Below, piece by piece: positions 19,358-30,998 of a DNA stretch of 64,000 nucleotides. The notes beneath the pieces were generated by a model. The model did no database searches, had not been told where the DNA came from, and saw only the letters and a program-made list of their open reading frames with translations. Position 1 is the stretch's first letter, and every line of letters starts with the position of its first letter. The position numbers and the translations under genes are program-made. Source of the DNA: Seminavis robusta (taxonomy: Eukaryota > Bacillariophyta > Bacillariophyceae > Naviculales > Naviculaceae); NCBI GenBank assembly GCA_903772945.1, contig CAICTM010000127.1:46456-110455 (forward strand), given 5' to 3'.

Positions 19358-20335
19358 ATGGAGGGTATTCCCAACAATCAGGAATCAGAGAGGCAGGATG
19401 CCTCTGTTGAAACGGCCAATGAAGAACCCAGGCCTCCTCAAGTAGGAGTGTATCAGCTTGTCAATCCTTCTCCCTTTTCCCCTCCATGCTTACATGACGA
19501 CGGTGAACCGTGGGATGGGCAATTGCGCAATCCTGAGGATCCTCAGCGAATGGAACTCACAGAAGATGAACGTGAGTGGGCTCTGGATGTGAAGGCAGCC
19601 ATTGAAGGTGACCCCGAGCTGGATAACTTGACGGACTTTTTCTATGCTCAGTTGGCAATCTTCTGTAACGGGGACGTCGATCTTGCCATAGACCGTGCCC
19701 ACCGCCTACAACAATTTCGGCATGAGTATGGAGTCCGAAACTCCTATGAACAGGGGATTGAGACACTCACCAAGAATATTGAAATGATTCCTGGTTATAT
19801 CATGTCCATTCATTTCGATCCCCGCCAAGGCCTATACTACCTTATGCTCGATATGCCCAAATTCGACAAATCACTGGTGTGGAAGCGCCCAGGAATGATG
19901 GAGACTTACCTCACAAGCATATACTATGTGATGACCTCTGTGAATGCAGACTTTGATGCTGTAAGGCAAGGGTCGATTTCCAATGTTGAATGCCAAGGTT
20001 ACCACATTGGTTTGAACATGATGGATCAAATTACCTTTCGCAAAGCAATGATTGAGGTTATCTCGATGTATCCCTGCCACGCTGCTGCCAATCGCTTCTA
20101 TCATTCACCCATGCTGTTCAACATCATGTTGTCCCTTGTCCGTCGATTCACACCGGCAAGACTCCGCAGCAAATTTGAGCTGGGGTGCCAATTCCCCGGT
20201 GGCCGTTTGGACAGTGTCTACATGGTAGGCGATCCAGAAAAGGCCAAGGAGCACCTGATTGCCAGAGTGAGCGCAATTCTTCGTAGAAGATACGACAATG
20301 AAAAATCTTTCTCTTTGAGCTCCAACAACAGTTAA
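19358..20335 (+). CDS. CRAL-TRIO-like domain protein
   Basis: I chose the ATG at 19358 (context gcaATGG), giving 325 residues. Earlier in-frame ATGs at 19112 and 19169 would run through the repeat region and add a GTAC-rich, non-conserved leader. The body resembles the Sec14/CRAL-TRIO lipid-binding proteins that are numerous in diatoms: a helical start (TDFFYAQLAIFCNGDVDLAI, DRAHRLQQFRHEYG), then MIPGYIMSIHFDPRQGLYYL, NVECQGYHIGLNMM, FRKAMIEVISMYPCHAAANR, YHSPMLFNIMLSLVRRF and a final segment with GDPEKAKEHLIARV. Sec14-type proteins bind hydrophobic ligands such as phosphoinositides, tocopherol or retinal. No signal peptide is seen, so it is probably cytosolic. The match is by pattern; ligand unknown. 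Confidence 0.72.
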   Translation: MEGIPNNQESERQDASVETANEEPRPPQVGVYQLVNPSPFSPPCLHDDGEPWDGQLRNPEDPQRMELTEDEREWALDVKAAIEGDPELDNLTDFFYAQLAIFCNGDVDLAIDRAHRLQQFRHEYGVRNSYEQGIETLTKNIEMIPGYIMSIHFDPRQGLYYLMLDMPKFDKSLVWKRPGMMETYLTSIYYVMTSVNADFDAVRQGSISNVECQGYHIGLNMMDQITFRKAMIEVISMYPCHAAANRFYHSPMLFNIMLSLVRRFTPARLRSKFELGCQFPGGRLDSVYMVGDPEKAKEHLIARVSAILRRRYDNEKSFSLSSNNS

Positions 20336-21119
20336 AACCCAAGAAGGCAATCTCTAGGTGTGATGTCATTGCTTATGTATTCTGGACCGTCTCCACCCTG
20401 GAGGGGGCCCAAGGGGGCCTACGTTGGACGGATAGAAAGAGATTGACCTTTCAAGACCCTTCTCCGTAGCGATCAACCCCTGGATCTCTGCAGTCAACAA
20501 CCCGCACCGTACTATTCATACCAGGTGCCCAACGTACCCATCGCATGACCACTTTCAGGTATGGTACCGTACAGGTGCGTTTTACCGCTAGAGGTGGGAT
20601 ACCGTACAACGCAGCATCTCATTTAATTTGAATTAATTAGACTGTACGGTAGCGGATGCTGCTTGCCATGATTTGAGCAACTTTGTAGTGTTTGTTTCGT
20701 TGTGATGAAAGCCGTATCCGAGTCGAGGTGGGGTTTTGGAGAGCCCTCATTTGGAATCACCTGACTCAAGCTGATCTTCGTTGGTTGCACTTGTTTCGTC
20801 AACACATGCTAATTAGCATGGCACAATATCCGTACTGTACCGGTACTAGTACCCAACAAAGTAGATGTTGGGGTCCTGGCATCTCAAAAACCTGACGTAT
20901 CATGGGTCTCCCTTGTTATTCTTTAGCTCAATAATTGGTTTATTCGAGATCAGGGGTGAGTCGAGTCGAGTCGAGTCGAGTCGAGTCGTCATCGGAGTCG
21001 AGTCGATCCGATTTCGACTCAAAAAGATCCGTTTGGAAAATCACCAAAATCCAACCACAAAAGCAAGCTTGTGGCAACAGCATCAAATACGAAGAAGTAG
21101 ATTTAGTTTGATTGGAACA
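20336..21119. other. Intergenic spacer with GAGTC repeats
   Basis: About 780 bp without a visible gene. It holds GTAC/CTAG motifs near 20840-20855 and a GAGTC tandem at 20955-21008 just upstream of the E1 gene. Confidence 0.5.
20955..21008 (+). repeat. GAGTC pentanucleotide tandem repeat
   Basis: Starting with gtgagtcgagtcgagtcgag, the unit cgagt/gagtc repeats about six times, is interrupted by gtcatcg and resumes. It lies about 110 bp upstream of the ubiquitin-activating enzyme start and resembles the shorter GACTC run near 7121. Confidence 0.85.
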
Positions 21120-24100
21120 ATGGCGGCTACTCCTATGGATACGGGGGAAGGTAAGCTGTTGGGATTAGTTGTTAGACTGGCTAGCTAGCTGTTCGTCCTG
21201 TCTTTGTTTGGATTGGATTGAATCGAATGATGAATCAAACCCACGTCTCTGATTGACTTTTGTGTCTTTTTCTGGGATTGACTGTTGCAGTGGATGAGAA
21301 GCTGTACTCTCGTCAGCTCTATGTGATGGGCCATGAGGCCCAACGGCGAATGATGGCGAGTAATGTCGTGTTGGTTGGCTGTGGAGGATTGGGTGTGGAA
21401 GTCGCCAAGAATGGCATTTTGGCCGGTCTTCACTCGTTGACGGTCATGGATCCTCGACCAGCCACTTGGTTGGACATGGGCGCCAACTTTTATCTCACGG
21501 CGGAACACGTGGCTTCCAAAAAACGAAAGGATGAGGCGTGTGTCAAACAGCTCAAAGAGCTCAATCCCTATGTCCAAGTGACTGTGAGTTCAGCAGGAGA
21601 ATGGACCTTGGAGGCCATGTTGACATTGATTCAGCCCGGAGAAGTCACACCCTCCTGCGTCGTTGTCTCGGATGTCCTACCCAACGACTGGTTGTACGCC
21701 ATTAATGATCAATGCCGCAAAATTGGATGCAAATTCTTGTATGCTGTCGCCAATGGTCTCTTTGGACGCGTCTTTGCGGATTTGGGTGACGCCCATGTCA
21801 TTAATGATCCCGATGGAAATCCACCCGCGAGCAGTCAGATTGAAACAGTACTGATGGAAAATCCTGCCGTCGTCAAAACTTTGGAAGATCAACGGCACGG
21901 ATTGGAAACTGGGGACGTTGTCCAGTTGGGTCGACTCAAGGGGTTGGATGGTGTGCTAGAAGTCAAGAAGGACTACAAAGTCAAAGTCACTGGACCGTAC
22001 ACTTTTGAATTGGAAGGCGTGGATTTGAGTGGAAAGACGTCAACTGAAACGTCGTTTCAAGGTTACATTACCCAGGTCAAACAACCCAAAACAATGTCGT
22101 TCAAAACCTACAAGGAAAAGATGGAAGATCCAGGAGAATTCGTCCTTTCGGACTTTGCCAAGTTTGACCGCCCTCAATTGTTGCACCTTGGATTCAAAGC
22201 ACTGACACAATTTGCGGGAGAAAACGGTGGAAAACTCCCCGGTCCAGCCGATGAGGCAGCAGCCAACAAAATTTTGGAAATGGCAGAGGCTCTGTCGGAG
22301 GAACCATTCACGGATGCCCAGAAACGGATACTGAAATTCTACGCTTTAGGAGCGCAAGCGCAGCTTAGCCCCATGTGTGCCGCCCTTGGAGGGATGGTGG
22401 GTCAGGAAGTCTTGAAGGCGTGCTCTGGAAAGTTCACTCCTTTGAATGGCTTCTTTTACCTCGATGCCGATGAGTGCCTACCGGATGAAGTGCCCGACAT
22501 GAATCTGTTGAAACCAACCGGATCTCGCTACGATTCTCAGATTTGCGTCTTTGGAAAAGACATGCAGGAAAAATTTCTGGATCTCCGCTATTTCATCGTT
22601 GGAGCCGGTGCCATTGGTTGCGAAATGCTCAAGAACTGGGCTCTGATGGGTGTCGGGTGTGGAGGGAACGGCCATGTGCATGTCACCGATATGGATCGCA
22701 TCGAAAAATCCAACCTCAGTCGACAATTCCTGTTCCGTAACACGGACATTAATGAATTCAAGTCAACAACTGCCGCCAAGGCTTGTCAAGTGATGAATCC
22801 GGACTTTAGGGTCACGGCCTATCAGGAAAAGGTGGCACCAGATACCGAGCATTTGTTCGGAGACGACTTTTACGACAAGCTCTCGGGTGTGTGCACAGCT
22901 CTGGACAATGTCGAAGCACGTCTCTATGTCGACCAGCGCTGTCTCTTTTACCGTTTACCCATGTTGGAGAGCGGAACGCTCGGGACTAAAGGCAACACAC
23001 AGATTGTCGTTCCTCACGTTACGGAGAACTATGGCGCTACTCGTGACCCGCCGGAGAAATCTATCCCAGTGTGCACGTTGAAGAACTTCCCCAACATGGT
23101 AATCCTCGTTTTGAGTGTGCTGCCTCGGTTCAATTTTCGTCTTGCCACAAGCTGTCACTGACGATATTTTTCGCCTTGTTTCCCACTACTATAGATTCAA
23201 CACACATTGCAGTGGGGTCGTGACTGGTTTGAAGGGGCGTTTCGACAGAGCGCGGAGGAAGTCAATGCCTATCTGAGTACCAACCCGACACAGTATCTGG
23301 AAGGTCTGCAACAAAATTCCAAAGTGGAGACTCTAAGTTTGATTCGCAAGACGCTGGTCGATGAGCGCCCGGTTAGCTTTGAGGATTGCGTTGTCTGGGC
23401 TCGCCTCCAGTTTGAGACACTTTTCAACAATCAGATTCGACAACTACTGCACAACTTCCCAGAGGATCAACTGACGTCCAGTGGAACCAAATTCTGGTCC
23501 GGATCGAAGCGTTGTCCAAAGCCACTTGTCTTTGACTTGGACGACATCTGCGAAGATGCTGGCATGAGAAACCACTTGGACTTTGTCGTGGCAGCATCCA
23601 ATCTACGTGCCGAGATGTACGGAATCAAGGGCCGCACCGACGAGGAATATTTCCGAAAAGTGTTGAAAGATGTAATTGTGCCTGATTTCAGCCCAGCGGA
23701 AGGTGTCAGGATTGCTGCCAACGATGCTGAGGAGCAAAAGAACAACGACGCTGCCATGGATGGGGGCGAAGGAGAGGCTAATGAAATTTGGAAGAGCCTC
23801 CCGGGCCCAAGTGAGCTGGCAGGGTTCCGGTTGCACCCCATCGAGTTCGATAAGGACCTGGATGACCGTAAGTTATCTCGACAATGCGCTGGTGTATCAG
23901 CTAGAGCGTCCAGACTTATCCTTTTTCGTCGCGTCTGTGTTAGATGCCGGATTCATTGCGGCCTGTTCCAATCTACGCGCTATGAATTACTCAATTCCCA
24001 CCGAAGATTTGCACCGCAGTCGGGCAATCGCAGGTCGCATCATACCCGCGATTGCCACCACAACCGCTTTGGTGACTGGATTGATTTGCTTCGAGTTGTA

Positions 24101-24557
24101 CAAGATCATGGGAACCCCTCGAAAGGAGCTCAAAATTGATGCTTACAAGAGCGCGTTTGCGAACTTGGCCATTCCTTTCATGACGTTGTCCGAGCCGTCT
24201 GCACCCGCCAAAACCAAAGCGATGCTCAAGGGCAAGGAATGGGAATGGACCCCTTGGGATTCTCTCGATGTAAACCAAGGAAACATGACATTGGGCGAGT
24301 TCATGAAATTCTTTGAGAAGGAGTACGGCCTTGAAATTTCGATGCTCAGCTACGGTGTGTCGATCCTCTACAGCTTCTTTGCGAACAAGAAAAAGGTCGA
24401 AGAACGCAAGGCCATGCGAATGACGGATGTCATTACCAGCATTTCCAAAAAGGAATTTCCACCCAATCAGCTTTTCATTATCCTCGAAGTGATTGCCAAT
24501 GACAAGGAAACGGACGAAGAGGTGGAGTTGCCCTACATCCGCTTCCGCTTTCGGTAG
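21120..24557 (+). CDS. UBA1: Ubiquitin-activating enzyme E1 (four exons)
   Basis: Exons are 21120-21150, 21291-23098, 23195-23867 and 23944-24557, giving 1041 residues, the normal length. E1 adenylates ubiquitin's C-terminus with ATP and passes it, via a thioester, to E2 enzymes. The first half-domain has VVLVGCGGLGVEVAKNGILA; the active adenylation domain has YFIVGAGAIGCEMLKNWALM and the DMDRIEKSNLSRQFLFR motif. The catalytic Cys605 lies in SIPVCTLKNFPN. The C-terminal ubiquitin-fold domain ends PYIRFRFR. Splice choices are supported by family fit: after NFPNM the next exon reads IQHTLQWGRDWFEGAF, and the third junction gives DDHAGFIAACSNLRAMNY, aligning with the animal DFIVAASNLRAENY. The 76-nt third intron changes reading frame, so it would look like a frameshift if missed. 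The small first exon encodes only ten complete codons. Confidence 0.96.
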
Positions 24558-25052
24558 ATTTCTGCAAGGATGCCCTTGAGAGCGGGAGAATCAGACCGAT
24601 CGGTCCTCTCCATGCATACAATCAGCTGAACTGGGAACAAGTACGACTGTAACGAGTCAAACAAAATACCATAGTACCAGAAGTAATGCTGGCTTCAAGA
24701 TCAGAATTTCAGTGCAGGGACTTTATAGATTAAGCAATAGCAACTTCTTTTAGGTATTTTCTTCTTCTCCTTTTGGGATCTTCTAGTAGAGGAAGACGCC
24801 GCTGGTTCTTCTACGGGTAGAGCATCTGGCTCTGATCCATGTACGGTACGGTAGCACAGAAAGCAACCAGTTCTAGATTACTCTACATGTACCGGTACGG
24901 TATGGAATGGAGTGCATTCTAAACAGAGGTTATTGAAGGGTCGAATGATTCAATCAAACAACCCACAAAATTGCAGCTGCTACCAATTGTTGGCTGCAGC
25001 TACAGTACGTATCGTAGTCACAAGCATGTCACTCATGGCCTCTGCTTCATCA
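24558..25052. other. Convergent intergenic spacer
   Basis: About 495 bp between the E1 gene and the glycosyltransferase gene. GTAC-type motifs occur near 24840-24905. A stretch at 24795-24830 looks faintly tRNA-like but does not fold (see rejected items). Nothing else is seen. Confidence 0.5.
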
Positions 25053-26360
25053 TCACGCTGTAGTCATCTGTGCATCGCTTCTTCTCGGACACATTCGGCT
25101 GCCTTCAATGCGACTATAAAGTGGAACGGTCAGGGGAAACTTTTGGTCTGCCACCACCACAAAATGACAAGCTCTTCGGGTTCCCCAGGTCGGTGCCGGA
25201 ACAACATTGGACAAGAATTTGGGGTTGTAGAGTACTTCTTGCCAGAGCTGGATTCTCCCGTGGTGTCTTGTATCCACTAGTTTGGGACCCAACCGAAAGC
25301 TCTTGTCCTTATCATTCACAGGCTTTCCGTTCATGGCCCAAATTTCTCCCTCTGACATAATGACATCGTCAAAGGCTTGTCGCAACAAAATGACTCCGAG
25401 TGGTCCACGCTGGATGGGTCGAGTGCCCTGATAATGTTCCAAGAACAATTGAAGATACCGCTCCAAAATGGCATGGCGTGGAGTGGTGGCCATGAACGCC
25501 TGAAAGAAATTTCCGGGATGTTTGGAATCTCGGTGCACCAAGGATGTGGCAAAAGTGGTGTTGGGTTGCAAGACATCCAATAGATGCATGCGCACGCCCA
25601 CGTCCACATCCAGGTAGATTCCTCCCGTTTCCCACAGGGCAGCTCCTCGACAGATATCTGCCTTGTACATTCCCATGGTCTCATTTCGAAAATGGTCGAT
25701 GAGCGGGGCGTTGGGTCCTAGGGCGGCTTGTAGCGATTGCACGCAGTCTTTATCTGTCAGGAATCGAACGGTGGCTCGAGGATGTTTGTCAATGGTAGCG
25801 TGGATGTTTTTTTGCAGAGCTAGCAGTTCTTGTTGCTCCTCTTTGGTTCTGTTCTCCTGCTGATTGTCGGGTTGATTCTTATTATACTGGAGTAGATTCA
25901 CATTGTGAGTGAAGATTAATACGTTTGGTATTTGGTGAGATTTTCCAATTGTTGGTGGATACTTCTGCTCATTGGTAGCGGATGGACTTTCGGTTTTGAC
26001 CTGTGTTGCACTTTTGGTGGTGATTGTTGTCGTAGTCGTACTGGTGTGTTCCACGGCGTGTCGTGTAGTAATTTGATTATCTTCGTCCAAATCTGTTTCT
26101 TTGAGCACTCGGACTGGAGTCCCCTGCATGGATGTTGTTACCTGTGGAAGACGCTTGGCCGTCATGTCATCCGGAAAGGCTCTTCCCGGAGGCAGCCGTT
26201 CCAATAGTGCACCCATTGCAAAAATCCAAACCCCACAAGAAGCCACAATGACAAGAGGCAAGAACCTTTGTGTTCGGGACTGCGGTTGCATGTAGATAAT
26301 TGGCAGCACAACTTGTCCATTTCGCCGCCGTCCTGTCGCGGCTGTACTGGTAGCCATCAT
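25053..26360 (-). CDS. DXD-motif glycosyltransferase, type II membrane protein
   Basis: The start is the ATG at 26358-26360 (MMATSTAATGRRRNGQ), giving 435 residues; the in-frame extension upstream begins at GTG. A short cytoplasmic N-terminus is followed by one signal anchor (FLPLVIVASCGVWIFAMGAL), a Thr-rich stem and a catalytic domain. The diagnostic segment YKADICRGAALWETGGIYLD, then VDVGVR, carries the DXD motif (Asp251-Val-Asp253), which binds the nucleotide-sugar metal ion in the Och1/capsular-polysaccharide type sugar transferases. Other family blocks are PNVLIFTHN near the domain start, HPGNFFQAFMATTPRHAILE and GPLGVILLRQAF. Golgi location and a role in glycan building are inferred from the topology. 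Donor and acceptor sugars cannot be told. Confidence 0.87.
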   Translation of the reverse strand: MMATSTAATGRRRNGQVVLPIIYMQPQSRTQRFLPLVIVASCGVWIFAMGALLERLPPGRAFPDDMTAKRLPQVTTSMQGTPVRVLKETDLDEDNQITTRHAVEHTSTTTTTITTKSATQVKTESPSATNEQKYPPTIGKSHQIPNVLIFTHNVNLLQYNKNQPDNQQENRTKEEQQELLALQKNIHATIDKHPRATVRFLTDKDCVQSLQAALGPNAPLIDHFRNETMGMYKADICRGAALWETGGIYLDVDVGVRMHLLDVLQPNTTFATSLVHRDSKHPGNFFQAFMATTPRHAILERYLQLFLEHYQGTRPIQRGPLGVILLRQAFDDVIMSEGEIWAMNGKPVNDKDKSFRLGPKLVDTRHHGRIQLWQEVLYNPKFLSNVVPAPTWGTRRACHFVVVADQKFPLTVPLYSRIEGSRMCPRRSDAQMTTA

Positions 26361-27618
26361 GGTACTATATTTTTTGAAAAAGGATTCTATTCTATGCGGT
26401 TGGTCGGAGGAGACTATGCATAGATCTATGTACGCTTTATCCAACGTCACGGTCCGATGAGTGGTAGTTGAAGCAGTTCAGTTTTGGTACCGAGAATAAC
26501 AGTCTCATGCCTAATTCAAAGTCAAATGAGGCGAGCGTGACAACAATTGACCTCATCAAACGCGACCCCCACCGGTTGACAGATTGTTCAGATAAAATCT
26601 AATCATGCACTCGGACAGCTTGTGCGTACTAGTACGGTACTAGTACTAGTAACGCGGGTACCAAATGTAGTTTTCGGCCATGGCAAAATTTCACTGAATC
26701 AGACCGGCCTTAGGTTTAAGATATGACATTATCCATTGATTGGCGCACCTCGGGAAAGTCCAAAGGTGCTAGCATGTAGTTGATGAAGGAAATGGATTAT
26801 CCCATGGCCATACCTGATGCCTACTAATACCTAATAGCTAGAGGAGAGACTATCTAGTTTGTAGAAGAGATGTTCTGATCCATGTGAATGTCCCTCTCTT
26901 TTTGTAGCCATCACGTACCGTACCAGAGCAAGTCCTCGTCTGTTTGAAGGTTGCCTGATACCTTTGATCACCTTGCTTTTCCTGCTCGTAATGATATCGA
27001 GGATCTTTGAGAGGAATATGGCTATCTTGTAGTTGATCCTTACAAAAATGGTACCACTATTGACCAAGGCTCCTGAGCTGAAGTCTTCCATCTTCGAGTG
27101 ATTGTCATTTCTTCCTCGCCTGCGGCCTTCCCCTGAAAACCTGAAAAGGTAGATTGGGGCAGCTGTGCGTGATTATGTTTCGAGTTGAGAATCGACAGGC
27201 TCTGTGACACGTCTCATTGGCTACATGATCCAACTGGTGGGTTGAACGTTACATCGCTTAGAAGGGGCGCTCTGTTTTTCGGCGATTTCCACTCCAATCA
27301 ACCGATGGCGACCTGCACGAACCGACCACCCATGCAAGCAAGCAATTGAAGCAAGAGAAAGAAGAAAATAAGAAGGCAACACGGTACCCGACCTCATCCA
27401 TCTCTCTCTCTTCTCTCGTGGGGACCTTTGCATGGTGGCGTCGACATCCGGTTGAGACTCCAAATCAATCCAATACTTACATACATACTACTACTACTGT
27501 ATACATATACGGTTCGAGAAGCGGCGAAGGGCTCTCCACCGTACTAGTAGTGTTTCTCTGCCGGTGATTGATTGATTATTTGATACAATCTGATTGATTC
27601 GCTCACACGCACTGCTGC
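26361..27618. other. Divergent intergenic region
   Basis: About 1.26 kb with no supported gene. A CTAG/GTAC cluster lies at 26625-26652 (gtactagtacggtactagta). A CT-rich tract (27395-27420) and tactac repeats near 27480-27500 precede the WW-protein start. Confidence 0.5.
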
Positions 27619-30600
27619 ATGGGGAATTCGCCATCCGCTTCAGAAGTAGCCTATAATCAACGGAACACCAGTTCATACACCAGTACTAGCAGTGCCGAAG
27701 GCAGCAGTCAACAATTGTCTTCTTCTCGACGACGACAACGTCAGCAACAACAACAACAACAAAAAGGTGAATCCACAAAACCGCCGCCGCAGCAACCACC
27801 GCCACAACCGAGGTCATCTCCGAGAATGAGATCGTTTCCTGGCTCTGTACTGCTCGAATCAACCCTCTGTGGAACTATTGATAGTACTGACGATCATTCG
27901 CGAGCAGCTGGGAGAGATCAGGAACGACTGTGGAAACGAGTCGATCAGTTGGGCTTGTGTACAGGAGGAGGTGGTGGAAGAGATCCATCCTTTGACCAGC
28001 GAGATTCACGACAACACGCAGGAGGAGGAGATCAGTCCACAAGCTCGGGCAGTCTCCCTCATCGACAGCACTCCTTGTCGGAGTACTCGGATGATAGTAT
28101 CAAGGCAGAAAACACACCCATGAACGCAACTTCGGCGCTCTTTGCCAGAGCACTCGTATCGGAAGTCACGGACAATCCTAAAACCATGACACCCGCTGCC
28201 ATGGCTGAACGAGAAAAAAAATTACTCAGAGCACAACAAGCCGCCAAGAGAAAGGGACAAGGAAAAGATGGACCACGGCCCGTGGGGGCTCCAGGAGGAA
28301 TTGGACAACCTAATCTATTGGGAAGCATCGCACACGCCATTACAGGGGGAGCATCCGAGGTTCAAGCGCCTCCTACTACACCGTCGGCCACGGTATTGCC
28401 GCCCAACTCACTACAGGAAAACAGAGCGCAGCAGCAACAAAACCAGTACGCACCCAACAGCAATCAGAGTAGTGCCGCTGGACACACCGGACATGCGGAT
28501 AGTATTATAGCAGCAGGCAAGTATTCCGTGACTATTGGTTTGAGCTTGAGCCGACGACACTCGACTGTAGGACATCCCGACACGGTCACTCGTCAAACGG
28601 CATTTGATTTCAACGAACTGCAAGACCGTCAATACAAGTATGTCAGTTCCACGGACAGCAGTGGCTGGAGAGCGGGGGGAGGAGAACGAGGGGGAGATCA
28701 GAGTCAAATGGCAAGTGCGGCAGAAGACACGGATGCTCTTGTGGACGATTTTGGGAGTGCTTCACTGCATCCTCATGGAGTCCCAAGAAAGCATCCCTCA
28801 CCCACGGCCAACACAAGTGTCTCGTCGCAGTCCCAACAACAACAGTTCCACAAAGTTGCTGCTCCAGATACCGTCCACATTCCCATTATTCAAATTGATG
28901 CTGCCTCGCCTCAAGCTGTCGATGCCATTATCAATGCTCTAGCACGAGGAGAAATCTTTATCCCTCACATGGCAGTCTTGCCAGAGTCACTCAGTGTCAA
29001 TGGCATTTCTCCTCCCGACTTGGTCGTTCGATTTGGATGTGAACGCAATGATGACGTTCCACCGGATGAATGGCCCAACTGGTGCCTCGAGTTTATGCAC
29101 AATCAGCTGTACGAGTATTTTCATAACATGGGAGCAAGGTGGATGAAACGACCCTTCAGCATCACTCTTGCCAGAAAAGTACGATGGAAGACGGTCAAAC
29201 ACATGAATCGATACTTTGCACACGCAGAACGAGTCATTGATGCCTGGAGAGAAAAGGGACCGCAATATCTCGATCCACAGCTCTCCTACATTGAAGGAGG
29301 TGCCACGCCCGAAGAAGTGGCTCGTCCGCATGGTATCTATTTATTGCGAAATGGAGTCCCCACCAATTACTTTGCTCCGAACTTTGACCCTCCCTACACG
29401 ACGAAAATGACGAGATCGTTGCTGCTAAATGTTTTGGGAAAGAGTTGGGACAAGAAGAGACGAGAGTGGACCGCCGAGCCTATTCCTCGTTTGGTGACCC
29501 CTTCCATGCTCATGGCCCACATGTGCGGGTGTGCCGACCCAGGCACAGGAGGGTTTATGGCAAACGAAGTGACTCATGTCGGCACATCGTTGGGGGCAAG
29601 CCACATTTCAGATCAGCGGCTGGTCACATTGGATCAACACCAGCAGCAACATAGTATTCATACGTATCATGACGGAACCTCTGCCATGTCCATGACAGGA
29701 CCGATGCAAGCAACATCCGCTGCCACAACACCTCGGTCGGCGCATTCGTCGGTAGCAGAGGAATACAGTCAAACCAGCAGTCTCTCTCGTGGAAGCAGAC
29801 GAAGATCGAAACGGCACAATCAACACGCTGCACCCCACATGCACGTCCCAACTGTCCCATCCGATGTCTCGAGTCCTCACGCCGGCGTTGTGCCGACTGC
29901 AAATCACCTCAAGTCGCCCCGATCACAAACGAGCCAGAACCAAAACGAAGAGAAAAAGTTGGACGACGAAGGAAGGCGTCAAGGAGCTCAGGAAGCACCA
30001 GGCAAATACCTGACGTTCCGAGCAGATGGCCAATCGATTCAAGATCCACCATCGGTTCGAGGGTCCACAAAGCAACTACAGCAAGTGAATGGAAACTCTG
30101 GACCGAATGCACTGCAAGGGAATGTGTTGGCAAGCTCTCAGCGAATGGCACATGGTGCCGTGGAGCCAAGACAAACCATCAAGAGCAATAGCCGACAGAT
30201 TGAGTTGTCGTCATCCTCATCGTGGAAGAAGAAGAAAGGAAGGGATCGACAGGCCCATGAGGGCGGGCCCGATCGATTGCCCAACAATGATTCCGGGGTA
30301 TCATTGGATTATTCCATGGATTCTCAGAACATGCCATCAGGAGAAGAACATCGGTCTTCCTCTGGCTATGCTGATGAGAATGAACCTGCCGTGCGTTCCA
30401 CGAACGGATCTCGCAGCTCAAGAAAAACGCCAGAGCAGCGACAGAGACAGCAGCAGCAGCAACCACAACAAGTGGTAACAGTCACTACTGACGAGGACGG
30501 TTTGTCCTTACAAGAATCAGGAAGCAGTGAAGTGATCCCGACGGATGAAGAGTTGTTCATTGTGGGTTGGGCCAAAGCTCTAGATCCAAACAGCGGCAAC

Positions 30601-30747
30601 TATTACTACTTCACCCTGGATCGTACCAAGACGGTATGGGAGAACCCGCTCAGCGCTGATACTTTTGTCAGTGGGGAGTCCAGCTATTTCTCGGGATCAG
30701 GTGCTTCGTCGTTACATCAATCGTACCAACGTCAAGCGTCGCGATGA
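27619..30747 (+). CDS. WW-domain protein with probable N-myristoylation site
   Basis: A single exon encodes 1042 residues. The N-terminus MGNSPSAS has Gly2 and Ser6, the pattern for N-myristoylation, so membrane attachment without a signal peptide is likely. Long disordered parts follow, with poly-Gln and Pro runs. The folded centre, about residues 415-650, contains VHIPIIQIDAASPQAVDAII, PPDEWPNWCLEFMHNQLYEY and a segment ending EVTHVGTS. I do not recognise this domain. Near the C-terminus a WW domain (about 973-1003) reads VGWAKALDPNSGNYYYFTLD, then RTKTVWENPL, with the two Trp and the Tyr cluster of a normal WW fold that binds Pro-rich peptides. It may be a membrane-linked adaptor. WW is certain, myristoylation is a motif-based inference and the central domain is unknown. 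Confidence 0.85.
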   Translation: MGNSPSASEVAYNQRNTSSYTSTSSAEGSSQQLSSSRRRQRQQQQQQQKGESTKPPPQQPPPQPRSSPRMRSFPGSVLLESTLCGTIDSTDDHSRAAGRDQERLWKRVDQLGLCTGGGGGRDPSFDQRDSRQHAGGGDQSTSSGSLPHRQHSLSEYSDDSIKAENTPMNATSALFARALVSEVTDNPKTMTPAAMAEREKKLLRAQQAAKRKGQGKDGPRPVGAPGGIGQPNLLGSIAHAITGGASEVQAPPTTPSATVLPPNSLQENRAQQQQNQYAPNSNQSSAAGHTGHADSIIAAGKYSVTIGLSLSRRHSTVGHPDTVTRQTAFDFNELQDRQYKYVSSTDSSGWRAGGGERGGDQSQMASAAEDTDALVDDFGSASLHPHGVPRKHPSPTANTSVSSQSQQQQFHKVAAPDTVHIPIIQIDAASPQAVDAIINALARGEIFIPHMAVLPESLSVNGISPPDLVVRFGCERNDDVPPDEWPNWCLEFMHNQLYEYFHNMGARWMKRPFSITLARKVRWKTVKHMNRYFAHAERVIDAWREKGPQYLDPQLSYIEGGATPEEVARPHGIYLLRNGVPTNYFAPNFDPPYTTKMTRSLLLNVLGKSWDKKRREWTAEPIPRLVTPSMLMAHMCGCADPGTGGFMANEVTHVGTSLGASHISDQRLVTLDQHQQQHSIHTYHDGTSAMSMTGPMQATSAATTPRSAHSSVAEEYSQTSSLSRGSRRRSKRHNQHAAPHMHVPTVPSDVSSPHAGVVPTANHLKSPRSQTSQNQNEEKKLDDEGRRQGAQEAPGKYLTFRADGQSIQDPPSVRGSTKQLQQVNGNSGPNALQGNVLASSQRMAHGAVEPRQTIKSNSRQIELSSSSSWKKKKGRDRQAHEGGPDRLPNNDSGVSLDYSMDSQNMPSGEEHRSSSGYADENEPAVRSTNGSRSSRKTPEQRQRQQQQQPQQVVTVTTDEDGLSLQESGSSEVIPTDEELFIVGWAKALDPNSGNYYYFTLDRTKTVWENPLSADTFVSGESSYFSGSGASSLHQSYQRQASR

Positions 30748-30998
30748 GAGCGAGGAAATGTACAGCAGACTGAATTGTTGTCTATGTGAGACATACATGT
30801 ACATGATTCATTGCCAAACTAGCGCTCCTCCAAACAGGGATGGCAGCTGCCCGCCACGTAAACAGAAATAGTTCAATTATTTTCATACAGTTATTCGCAC
30901 TTCGAATACAATCCAGTACAGTACCGAAGTCTAGTGTAGTCGTGTAGGATGCATTCATAGGAAGGATTCTGGGAGAGACGATGGTGTGCTTCTGGGGC

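Noticed and set aside
23860-23945. Frameshift mutation in the ubiquitin-activating enzyme
   Set aside because: A 76-nt GT-AG intron (23868-23943) accounts for the frame change and restores the conserved residues.
24785-24840. tRNA-like piece (gggtagagcatctggctctg)
   Set aside because: Only a partial D-arm/anticodon resemblance; no acceptor or T-stem can be paired.
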